A DNA stretch of 5,441 nucleotides from Magnetococcales bacterium (GTDB lineage Bacteria > Pseudomonadota > Magnetococcia > Magnetococcales > JADGCH01): contig JADGCM010000117.1 of assembly GCA_015228995.1 (NCBI GenBank), forward strand, positions 1 through 5,441, given 5' to 3'. The notes below the pieces were generated by a model. That model ran no database searches, was not told the origin of the DNA, and saw nothing but the letters and a program-made list of their open reading frames with translations. A program made the position numbers and the translations under genes. The stretch's first letter is position 1. Every line of letters starts with the position of its first letter. Positions 1-5,441 of this stretch are shown one piece after another.

Positions 1-1240
1 CCAACATAATCAGACGCCCGTTTCCCCACGGGCGCATCCAGTAGATGTCGCCGCCGACGGTATCGCGTGGTAACCAGAGCACAAAATGGTAGGGGGCAAG
101 TTCCGCTATGCTATCGGTGTTGGGTAGCACCGATTGTTGAATCCGACTGGCATACTGGATGCTGGCCACAACCTGTAAGTGGGCTTGGCGCGCTTTCTCG
201 TCGGCAGCCTGTTGTGCTTGCTCGGCCTTCTCCCGGGCCTCTTTATCGCACAACGAGGTACGTGCCAGGTAAGCCGACAGTACCAGCATAGAAAAAAGGA
301 TGGAGGCCATAGCGGTACGCACATACCAAGGCACTAGCCCAGTTACATTGCCCAACAAAACGAATTGCCAATTACCCAGTGGATCGTGCCAATTCACCGG
401 AGCAGATACGGCAACATGCCGCTCCCCTTCGACGACAATATCGGTGTGTGCCAGATCAAAAGGCAACAGCTCGGGCACCTTGTCATCGAAAAACTTACCA
501 AACTGCTTGGTGTCGCGGATGGCCTGTAATTTTTCCGCACTGGGGGCACCAGCAAGACGTAAAATCCAGTCCGTCCGGTTACTCGAAAAAACAACTCCCT
601 GGGGTGTTATGAGTAGTGCCAGGGCTTTAGATTCCTTCAGGGTGGCGTCAACTTCCGCCAAACCGATACGAATGGCAATGGCGCCGATGGGCTCGGCGCC
701 ACGTTGACGTTGTGCCAGTACCGGAGCGGCAAAATAGAGTGCTCTCTGGTTGGTGGCAAGGGCCACCGCAGCATAGACGTTCGATTGGCCTTGCTTGGCT
801 ATTTTGTAGTAAGGACGGAATTTAATATCCAAACCGGTGCTGGGCTTGCCGTTCATATTCCAGGACGATTTAACAATCCCGTCATGGCTGACCAGAAAGG
901 TTCCCTCGGCGTCATAATAACGAGTGACCCTTTCTAACGTGGTCAATACTCCCGGTGTCTCTGCTGGTAATGTGGTCAACGCCACTTGTTTCATCTCTTC
1001 ATCCAGCACCCCGAGCAACTCAATGCTACCCATTATGTTACCATTCAGGGTATGGGACATAACCTGTATCGCACGCTGCTTGGCTTCGTCCTGCAGCGTT
1101 TGCAATAGGTGGGACTCAGCGCGGGTGACGACCAAAGCATCCAGGGTGGCCACCAATAGACTGGCTACCAAAACAACAATACTGGCCGTTGCCCATTTAT
1201 GGTTGATGATGAATGCAGCAATATTTTTCATTAACGTCAT
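1..1240 (-). CDS. siaA: SiaA-like Cache sensor / SpoIIE-type PP2C phosphatase (N-terminal part, runs off left edge)
   Basis: A reading frame of 413 codons with no stop continues past the left edge, so the catalytic C-terminus is missing. Residues about 16-38 form a transmembrane helix, about 40-300 a periplasmic sensor that resembles a double Cache domain (YYDAEGTFLVSHDG near 108-121, FRPYYKIAKQG near 141-151), and about 304-326 a second membrane helix. A charged Ala/Gln/Glu-rich helix (330-358) follows, then the start of a SpoIIE/RsbU-type serine/threonine phosphatase domain: YASRIQQSVLP (363-373) and PRDTVGGDIYW (391-401), where Asp398 is the expected metal-binding Asp. There is too little room for a HAMP domain between helix 2 and the phosphatase. 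The neighbouring siaB- and siaC-like genes support SiaA, whose known role is to dephosphorylate SiaC in response to an outside signal. The frame is open upstream of ATG 1240 to a TGA near 1310. ATG 1231 is an alternative start, better spaced from GAGG. The family call is firm; the exact SiaA orthology is inferred from context. Confidence 0.85.
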   Translation of the reverse strand, partial: MTLMKNIAAFIINHKWATASIVVLVASLLVATLDALVVTRAESHLLQTLQDEAKQRAIQVMSHTLNGNIMGSIELLGVLDEEMKQVALTTLPAETPGVLTTLERVTRYYDAEGTFLVSHDGIVKSSWNMNGKPSTGLDIKFRPYYKIAKQGQSNVYAAVALATNQRALYFAAPVLAQRQRGAEPIGAIAIRIGLAEVDATLKESKALALLITPQGVVFSSNRTDWILRLAGAPSAEKLQAIRDTKQFGKFFDDKVPELLPFDLAHTDIVVEGERHVAVSAPVNWHDPLGNWQFVLLGNVTGLVPWYVRTAMASILFSMLVLSAYLARTSLCDKEAREKAEQAQQAADEKARQAHLQVVASIQYASRIQQSVLPNTDSIAELAPYHFVLWLPRDTVGGDIYWMRPWGNGRLIML

Positions 1241-1258
1241 GACCTCAACGCCTTCCAC

Positions 1259-1360
1259 ACCTCTCACCCTGCCCTCTCCCACAAGGGGAGAGGGTGAAAA
1301 AAGGTTGCTTCATGCCCCCCCCTCTCCACCTGCGGGAGAGGGGGTTGGGGGGTGAGGGGG
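1259..1360. repeat. Inverted pair of GC-rich REP-like palindromes
   Basis: Two related hairpins lie in opposite orientation. The first has stem CCCTCTCCC (1272-1280) and GGGAGAGGG (1286-1294) with a 5-base loop, and is preceded by CCTCTCACCCTG. The second has stem CCCCCTCTCC (1318-1327) and GGAGAGGGGG (1335-1344) with a 7-base loop, and is followed by TTGGGGGGTGAGGGGG. Read in reverse complement, the second copy repeats the CCTCACCC / CCCTCTCCC order of the first. The two are separated by about 20 bases (GAAAAAAGGTTGCTTCATG). GC-rich repeats of this type, which translate as LTLPSPTRGEGE, are spread through many proteobacterial genomes. No transposase is present, so this is a non-autonomous repeat. 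It lies 19-120 bases upstream of the siaA-like start and would fall in that gene's leader. Confidence 0.75.
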
Positions 1361-1392
1361 AGCTGAAGCCCAACCTGACTCTAAAGGATACA

Positions 1393-1409
1393 TTGACCTT
1401 CAAGGTAAA
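1393..1409. promoter_or_regulatory. Short palindrome, possible operator
   Basis: The core ACCTT-C-AAGGT (1396-1406) is a perfect 11-base palindrome, and with one mismatched pair it extends to 17 bases (TTGACCTTCAAGGTAAA). It lies between the two divergent transcription units and overlaps the weak -10 candidate of the minus-strand gene, a position where a repressor or activator could act. No known regulator is recognised, and a palindrome this short may be chance. Confidence 0.25.
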
Positions 1410-1430
1410 TTATTGCACACTCGGTGGCAA
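1402..1430 (-). promoter_or_regulatory. Possible promoter for the siaA-like gene
   Basis: On the minus strand, TTGCCA (1430-1425, five of six matches to the -35 consensus) is followed after exactly 17 bases by TACCTT (1407-1402), which matches the -10 consensus at only three of six positions. The place is sensible for transcription of the minus-strand gene, and transcripts starting here would carry the REP-like hairpins in their leader. The weak -10 element makes this a tentative call. Confidence 0.22.
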
Positions 1431-1437
1431 GTCGTGT

Positions 1438-1446
1438 TGTTATAAT
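1438..1446 (+). promoter_or_regulatory. Extended -10-like element TGTTATAAT upstream of siaB
   Basis: A perfect TATAAT (1441-1446) is preceded by TG at the extended -10 position. No good -35 hexamer lies 16-18 bases upstream (CACTCG region). Transcription from it would start near 1453, within the GGGAG ribosome binding site at 1451-1455, leaving almost no leader. It may therefore be a chance AT-rich match or a promoter yielding a very short leader. Confidence 0.3.
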
Positions 1447-1465
1447 TTTTGGGAGTTGAAGCACC

Positions 1466-2020
1466 GTGTCTCTCGCGCAAAAACATTTCCAGATTCGTGA
1501 GCTGCTCCATGATCAGGGGGTTATTTTTTGTTACAGCGGTTTCATGACCGAGGGTATCCTGTCCGGTATCGGTCAAGCAATCAAGCATAAAATGACACTA
1601 GAGTCCGCTGACGCTAACGCTGTGCGCGGGGTGTTTTCCGTTTTTGTGGAGCAGATGCAAAACATCATCCGTTATTCGGCTGAACGGGAGCCAGAGGCAC
1701 CACCAGAAAGGAGCGTGTTAAGCTATGGTACTTTGGCAGTGGGACGAGAGGGGAAGCATTTTTTCGTCACCTGCGGCAATAAAGTAAAACGTGACGATGT
1801 GCCACGTCTACAGGAACAATTAACTGTTATTCAGCAACTTGACCACGATAGTTTGAAAGAGCTGCACAAGCAAATTCTGAAAGGGGAAGCGCCCCCAGGG
1901 AGCAAGGGTGCTGGGGTTGGTTTTGTCGATATTGCTAGGCGTGCCTCACGTCCGATTGAGTTTGACTTTGTTGAGTTAGATCAGCATTACGCCTTTTTTT
2001 CTCTCAAGGCTGTTATCTAG
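1466..2020 (+). CDS. siaB: SiaB-like protein kinase (DUF6272 family)
   Basis: This 184-residue soluble protein has the layout of the SiaB family, a GHKL-type fold related to anti-sigma-factor kinases. The family start is visible (RELLHDQGVIFCYSGFMTEGIL, residues 11-32). A box-N-like helix VEQMQNIIRYS (61-71) carries Glu62 and Asn66, expected to hold Mg-ATP, and a glycine-rich segment GSKGAGVGFVDIARRAS (145-161) matches the nucleotide-lid/G2 position. In P. aeruginosa SiaB phosphorylates SiaC and opposes SiaA; that role is carried over here because the next gene is a SiaC homologue and the divergent gene is SiaA-like. The start is GTG with GGGAG at 1451-1455, ten bases upstream; the family N-terminus leaves no room for a later start. 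It is first in a three-gene operon, 28 bases before siaC. Family assignment is from recognition of the sequence, not a search. Confidence 0.82.
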   Translation: MSLAQKHFQIRELLHDQGVIFCYSGFMTEGILSGIGQAIKHKMTLESADANAVRGVFSVFVEQMQNIIRYSAEREPEAPPERSVLSYGTLAVGREGKHFFVTCGNKVKRDDVPRLQEQLTVIQQLDHDSLKELHKQILKGEAPPGSKGAGVGFVDIARRASRPIEFDFVELDQHYAFFSLKAVI

Positions 2021-2048
2021 CCTCGTTCATGTTTAATATGGAAGTAAT

Positions 2049-2438
2049 ATGATGGACAATATTTATATAAATTCTACTGATCGTACCCCAGAGGTCGACT
2101 TTAACTTTACCAGCAATCACTTCTCTTTGCGTGGTGAATCCTATCCGGAAGATGTACCAACCTTTTTTGGGCCGCTGATGACTGCTTTCAGCAAACATGT
2201 CAAGAGCTTGGATGGGGGAAGCAGCCTTGAGTTTAACTTTGAACTGCTTTATTTCAACAGCACCAGTGCCAAAGTGGTCATGAATCTGCTTGAGCTGCTG
2301 GAGGCGACCGCTAGCAATGGCGCGGTCGTTACCATCAACTGGCGCTTTGCTGCCGATGATGACAACATGCAGGAATTGGGTGAAGAGTTTGGCGAGGATA
2401 TCAAGATCGCTCGGTTTAACATGTGCCCAATGACATGA
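2049..2438 (+). CDS. siaC: SiaC-like regulatory phosphoprotein (DUF1987)
   Basis: A 129-residue protein of usual length for the DUF1987/SiaC family, which has an anti-sigma-antagonist-like (STAS-like) fold. Family features are TPEVDF (13-18), LRGESYPEDVPTFFGPL (27-43), LEFNFELLYFNSTSAK (60-75) and the end region EEFGEDIKIARFNM. In P. aeruginosa SiaC is phosphorylated by SiaB on a threonine in the loop after the central strand, and only the unphosphorylated form activates the partner effector. Here that loop reads N70-S71-T72-S73, so the acceptor is Ser71 or Thr72. ATG 2049 and ATG 2052 are both possible starts; GGAAG at 2040-2044 is four bases from the first and seven from the second, so 2052 may be the true one (128 residues). 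It lies 15 bases before the HD-GYP gene, so the two are very probably co-transcribed and SiaC's likely partner is that protein. Confidence 0.88.
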   Translation: MMDNIYINSTDRTPEVDFNFTSNHFSLRGESYPEDVPTFFGPLMTAFSKHVKSLDGGSSLEFNFELLYFNSTSAKVVMNLLELLEATASNGAVVTINWRFAADDDNMQELGEEFGEDIKIARFNMCPMT

Positions 2439-2453
2439 CGCCGAGGTCATCTC

Positions 2454-4523
2454 ATGAGTTTTGACTTATTCCAGGATGAAAATGCGATCATAGCCGATGC
2501 CGCCGCGTTGCTGGAGCGTCGGGATGCCTCTGTTGACGATTTACGGACGGGATTGCAAACGCTATTGACGGGCTATGAAAAGCTGTTCAAGGGTACGCAA
2601 AAGATCATGCGTATGAGCGACCGTAGTGAACAGAAGGTCAAGCAGGCCCATACTCAAATTCAGCAGCAACAGGCGGCGTTGACCCTGGCTCACCAACAAT
2701 TAGAGCATCATGCCGTCGCTTTAGAGGATACGGTGCGTGCGCGCACGGCCGATTTGGTACGTGCCCAGGAAAAACTACAAAAATTAGTTGAACTAGGCAT
2801 CTCCATGGCGGCTGAGCGTGACATCGATACCTTGCTGGAGAATATCCTATTGGGTGGCAAGGCATTGACCCATGCTGATGCTGGAACGCTCTACCTAATC
2901 AAGGAAGATTCCCTTAAATTCACCATTGTGCGCACCGATTCTTTGGGCATCGCCATGGGGGGCGCTGGTAAACAGCCGGTCTTTTTGCCTTCCGTGCCCT
3001 TAACGAAACCAGACGGAACACCCAATCATCAAAATGTTGCCACCCATGCAGCACTCACTGGACAAACGATCGTTGTTGACGACGCCTATGATTCCAATGA
3101 GTTTGATTTTTCCGGCGTGCGTCAATTTGATCGTGGTACAGGTTATCGCTCGCGCTCGTTCTTGACCGTACCATTGAAGCCACGACAGGGGAAGGTCATT
3201 GGTGTGCTCCAACTGATCAACGCCATTGACCCGGATACCGGTAAGGCGGTGCCGTTTGCTGCCGACTTGGTGACATTTGTGGAGGCGCTGTCAGCCCAAG
3301 CGGCTATCACCTTAGATAACCAGCTATTGCTCAAAGCACAAAAAGATCTGTTTGATTCTTTTGTCCGTCTAATTGCCTCGGCCATTGACGCCAAATCTCC
3401 TTACACCGGTGGTCATTGCGAGCGGGTGCCCACGCTGGCCCGTTTGTTGGCACAGTCTGTTTGTGCGGTTGATCACGGTCCTTTCGCCGATTTTACTATG
3501 ACTGAGGATGAGCATCGGGAGATGCACATCGCCTCATGGCTGCATGACTGCGGTAAGGTAACCACACCGGAATATGTGGTCGACAAAGCCACCAAACTGG
3601 AAAGCATTTATAACCGCATCCACGAGATACGGATGCGCTTTGAGGTGTTGCACCGTGACGCCGAAATTGCCTGTTTGAAGGGTATCCTCGCGGACTGGCA
3701 CGACAGAGAACATTTACAGCAGGAGCTTGAGGTGCAACAGGCCTTGCTACAGGAGGAGTTTGCCTTCATTGCCCGCTGTAATATCGGTGGTGAGGCAATG
3801 CAACCCGCTGATAAAGAGCGGATTCGGCAAATTGCCCAAAGGACTTGGCAACGCCACTTTGACGACCGTCTTGGCCTTTCCCATGCTGAACTCAAGCGCA
3901 GGAGGAATGCTCAATCATCACCGTTTGGTATCGAGTTGCTGCTGTCTGACAGGACAGACCATATCGTTGCCCGCGAGCGAGACGCGCACAGCCGTGACAC
4001 GGCCATGGGCATTCGCATGCCCGCCCCAAAACATCTATACAACATGGGTGAGGTCTACAATCTTTGTATTGACCGGGGTACCCTTACCCACGAGGAGCGC
4101 TATACAATCAATGAGCACGTTGTGCAGACGCTGGCGATGCTGGAGCAGCTACCATTCCCGGATGGCATGACACGGGTGCCGGAATTTGCGGGCGCCCACC
4201 ATGAAACCATGACCGGTACGGGTTATCCGCGCCAGTTAACCCGAGAACAGATGTCGATACCAGCCAGGATTATGGCCATTGCTGACGTGTTCGAGGCTCT
4301 GACGGCCACGGATCGTCCCTATAAAGAGCCAAAGACTCTGAGCCAAGCCATCCGTATCATGAGTTTCATGAAAAAAGATGGCCACATTGATCCAGACCTG
4401 TTTGATATCTTTTTAACCACTGGGGTGTACCAACAATATGCAAAGACATTTCTTGATCCTGCGCAGATCGACAAAGTGGACATCGCTCAGTATGTGACTA
4501 CGGCACCGGTTGCTGCAATTTAA
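2454..4523 (+). CDS. Coiled-coil / GAF / HD-GYP predicted cyclic-di-GMP phosphodiesterase, in the SiaD position
   Basis: This 689-residue cytoplasmic protein has no membrane segment. Residues 1-110 are helical: YEKLFKGTQKIMRMSDRSEQ (41-60), then a Gln/Ala-rich coiled coil to about 110. Residues about 112-292 form a GAF domain (ADAGTLYLI, DRGTGYRSRSFLTVPL, GVLQLINA). The HD-GYP part begins near 303 and shows H321 (TGGHCERV), H364-D365 and K368 (HDCGK), H555 (INEHVV), H582-H583, GTGYP (588-592) and D611 (MAIAD), followed by RPYK. These are the metal-site and signature residues of HD-GYP enzymes, which hydrolyse cyclic-di-GMP. Between TKLE (380-383) and the LTHEER region (544-549) is an insertion of about 155 residues, and the usual Asp of HHExxDGxGYP is Thr587. 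GAGG lies seven bases before the ATG. It sits last in the siaBC operon where P. aeruginosa has the GGDEF cyclase SiaD, so it is probably the output controlled by SiaC. Activity and substrate are inferred. Confidence 0.9.
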   Translation: MSFDLFQDENAIIADAAALLERRDASVDDLRTGLQTLLTGYEKLFKGTQKIMRMSDRSEQKVKQAHTQIQQQQAALTLAHQQLEHHAVALEDTVRARTADLVRAQEKLQKLVELGISMAAERDIDTLLENILLGGKALTHADAGTLYLIKEDSLKFTIVRTDSLGIAMGGAGKQPVFLPSVPLTKPDGTPNHQNVATHAALTGQTIVVDDAYDSNEFDFSGVRQFDRGTGYRSRSFLTVPLKPRQGKVIGVLQLINAIDPDTGKAVPFAADLVTFVEALSAQAAITLDNQLLLKAQKDLFDSFVRLIASAIDAKSPYTGGHCERVPTLARLLAQSVCAVDHGPFADFTMTEDEHREMHIASWLHDCGKVTTPEYVVDKATKLESIYNRIHEIRMRFEVLHRDAEIACLKGILADWHDREHLQQELEVQQALLQEEFAFIARCNIGGEAMQPADKERIRQIAQRTWQRHFDDRLGLSHAELKRRRNAQSSPFGIELLLSDRTDHIVARERDAHSRDTAMGIRMPAPKHLYNMGEVYNLCIDRGTLTHEERYTINEHVVQTLAMLEQLPFPDGMTRVPEFAGAHHETMTGTGYPRQLTREQMSIPARIMAIADVFEALTATDRPYKEPKTLSQAIRIMSFMKKDGHIDPDLFDIFLTTGVYQQYAKTFLDPAQIDKVDIAQYVTTAPVAAI

Positions 4524-5115
4524 TGTAAATCAAAGCGGTGGCGATGGCATCGCTCAGGGCGTCGTGTTGGTTGGAGGCCGTGACGTTCAATGTTTGTAGA
4601 ATGGCGTTAAAGCTGAGATCGACCGGTCTGGAGGGAATCAAGCCAATGGCGCGGTTGTGGTAGAGTGCAGACACCTCAATGCGCTCATTGGGGAGCTCTA
4701 CTCCCAACCAGGGCGTTACATATTTATTGATCATGGCGACGTCAAATTCCAGGTAATAGCCCAACAATGGTCGGTTGCCAATGTAATGGAGAAACTGCCG
4801 CATCGCCTCTTCAACCGGCAGACCATCGGCAACATCACAGGGACGCAGACCATGGATACGGATATTGTCGGGATCAAGTGTGCCAGACGGACGCACCAAT
4901 AATTTGAGACGACGACTCATCAAGATCCGGTTGCCGAGCACCGGCACGGCACCAATGGTCAGTATCTCAGCACGATGGATATCCAGGCTGGTGGTTTCCG
5001 TATCAAAACAGATAATCTCATCATTATGCCGCTGTGGCTCGAACAAAAAAGCGAATTGCTGATCCGTCAAGCGTTGTTGTGCCAAACGATCTTTGAGGGT
5101 ACGCCACCACTTCAT
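4498..5115 (-). CDS. DEDDh-type 3'-5' exonuclease (DnaQ/PolC-epsilon-like)
   Basis: A 205-residue protein of the DnaQ-like exonuclease superfamily. Exo I is FDTETTSLD (37-45) with Asp38 and Glu40; Exo II is GYYLEFDVAMIN (119-130) with Asp125; Exo III is HDALSDAIATA (184-194) with His184 and Asp189. All DEDDh catalytic residues are present, so it should degrade DNA or RNA 3' ends with two metal ions. The N-terminal 30 residues (MKWWRTLKDRLAQQRLTD) are a short helical lead seen in stand-alone family members and not in the replicative DnaQ. It starts at an ATGA overlap with the upstream gene, with only a weak ribosome binding site (GGA about eleven bases before), so translational coupling is likely. 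Its last 26 bases overlap the 3' end of the convergent HD-GYP gene. The true substrate and cellular role are unknown; the DUF294 neighbour is a common partner of this exonuclease family. Confidence 0.88.
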   Translation of the reverse strand: MKWWRTLKDRLAQQRLTDQQFAFLFEPQRHNDEIICFDTETTSLDIHRAEILTIGAVPVLGNRILMSRRLKLLVRPSGTLDPDNIRIHGLRPCDVADGLPVEEAMRQFLHYIGNRPLLGYYLEFDVAMINKYVTPWLGVELPNERIEVSALYHNRAIGLIPSRPVDLSFNAILQTLNVTASNQHDALSDAIATALIYIKLQQPVP

Positions 5116-5441
5116 CCGACCAAATCCAACCTGAAGTAGTGACTAATGAACTTCTTGAGTCGGTTGACGGTTTGCAGGGAGTCTTTGAGCAGGTCACGTT
5201 GCCAACGGCTCAGCTGGGAGGGATTGATGTGGTTGTGTTGGCTGATGGGGGGAGTGGCCTGTCCCTGTTCCAAAATGCTAAAAAAGCGTATACCAGACAT
5301 AAAATCGAAGGCTTCAATGATATCATCGGCAAAGGAGTTATCGAATACCCCTAATTTACTCAGTAGCCGTACCCGTTTGGCCGTATTGACCTCACGCAGC
5401 CCTTTTTCAAATGCCAGACTGCGGATGGCATGCACAATCGG
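5112..5441 (-). CDS. DUF294-type putative nucleotidyltransferase, C-terminal end (5' part beyond window)
   Basis: Only the last 109 codons are present; the frame is open to the right edge, so a GTG at 5435 is internal and not a start. The visible segment matches the C-terminal, mostly helical substrate-binding domain (DUF294_C) of CBS/cyclic-nucleotide-binding nucleotidyltransferase-like signalling proteins: VHAIRSLAFEKGLREVNTAKR, then SFADDIIEAFDFMSGIRF, then NPSQLSRWQRDLLKDSL and a final helix VNRLKKFISHYF. In complete family members this domain follows a cNMP-binding/CBS region and a nucleotidyltransferase domain, neither of which is visible here. The stop overlaps the start of the exonuclease gene by four bases (ATGA), a sign of one operon with coupled translation. 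The family call rests on the C-terminal pattern and on the exonuclease neighbour, a frequent pairing. Confidence 0.75.
   Translation of the reverse strand, partial: PIVHAIRSLAFEKGLREVNTAKRVRLLSKLGVFDNSFADDIIEAFDFMSGIRFFSILEQGQATPPISQHNHINPSQLSRWQRDLLKDSLQTVNRLKKFISHYFRLDLVG

Noticed and set aside
1272..1344. The two GC-rich hairpins as Rho-independent terminators or a CRISPR array
   Set aside because: No T-run follows on either strand and no gene ends here; only two inverted copies exist, with no regular direct repeats and spacers.
924..1355. Plus-strand open frame of 143 codons with a Pro/Gly-rich tail
   Set aside because: It is antisense to the siaA-like gene and its tail is a translation of the REP-like repeat; no ribosome binding site or family resemblance.
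1425..1440. Possible sigma-54 site (TGGCAAG...TTGT)
   Set aside because: The -24-like TGGCA is present, but the -12 GC is missing and the TTG is out of register by one base.
2013..2450. Minus-strand open frame of 145 codons antisense to siaC
   Set aside because: The opposite strand encodes a recognisable DUF1987 protein with proper signals; the antisense frame resembles nothing and is a shadow.
3727..4170. Plus-strand 147-codon frame within the HD-GYP gene
   Set aside because: An out-of-frame shadow; the HD-GYP frame keeps family motifs on both sides and across this stretch.
4541..4553. Hairpin GCGAT-GGC-ATCGC as terminator between the convergent genes
   Set aside because: Five-base stem inside the exonuclease coding sequence, with no T-run on either side.

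Overview
The window looks like a proteobacterial chromosome, most likely a gammaproteobacterium. The support is moderate base composition, Shine-Dalgarno-led genes, a Sia-type phospho-switch as known in Pseudomonas, a DUF294 protein/exonuclease gene pair typical of proteobacteria, and an intergenic GC-rich palindromic repeat of a kind common in proteobacterial genomes. Genus cannot be set from the sequence alone.

Layout. Positions 1-1240 (minus strand) hold the N-terminal 413 codons of a membrane-bound SpoIIE/PP2C-type phosphatase with a periplasmic Cache-like sensor (SiaA-like); it runs off the left edge. Positions 1241-1465 form a divergent intergenic region with an inverted pair of GC-rich REP-like hairpins and weak promoter-like signals. 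Reading right from there is a tight three-gene plus-strand operon: a SiaB-like kinase (1466-2020), a SiaC-like DUF1987 phosphoprotein (2049-2438) and a 689-residue coiled-coil/GAF/HD-GYP protein (2454-4523). Its last 26 bases overlap the end of a convergent minus-strand operon: a DEDDh 3'-5' exonuclease (4498-5115), preceded, with an ATGA overlap, by the C-terminal end of a DUF294-type nucleotidyltransferase-like protein (5112-5441, cut by the right edge).

How they may work together. In Pseudomonas aeruginosa SiaA (phosphatase) and SiaB (kinase) set the phosphorylation state of SiaC, and unphosphorylated SiaC binds and activates SiaD, a GGDEF diguanylate cyclase. Here the sensor phosphatase, kinase and phosphoprotein are present, but the gene in the SiaD position encodes a predicted cyclic-di-GMP phosphodiesterase (HD-GYP). 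The inferred circuit is the same input switch wired to degradation rather than synthesis of the second messenger. This is the most interesting point of the window. The exonuclease/DUF294 pair looks like an unrelated neighbouring operon.
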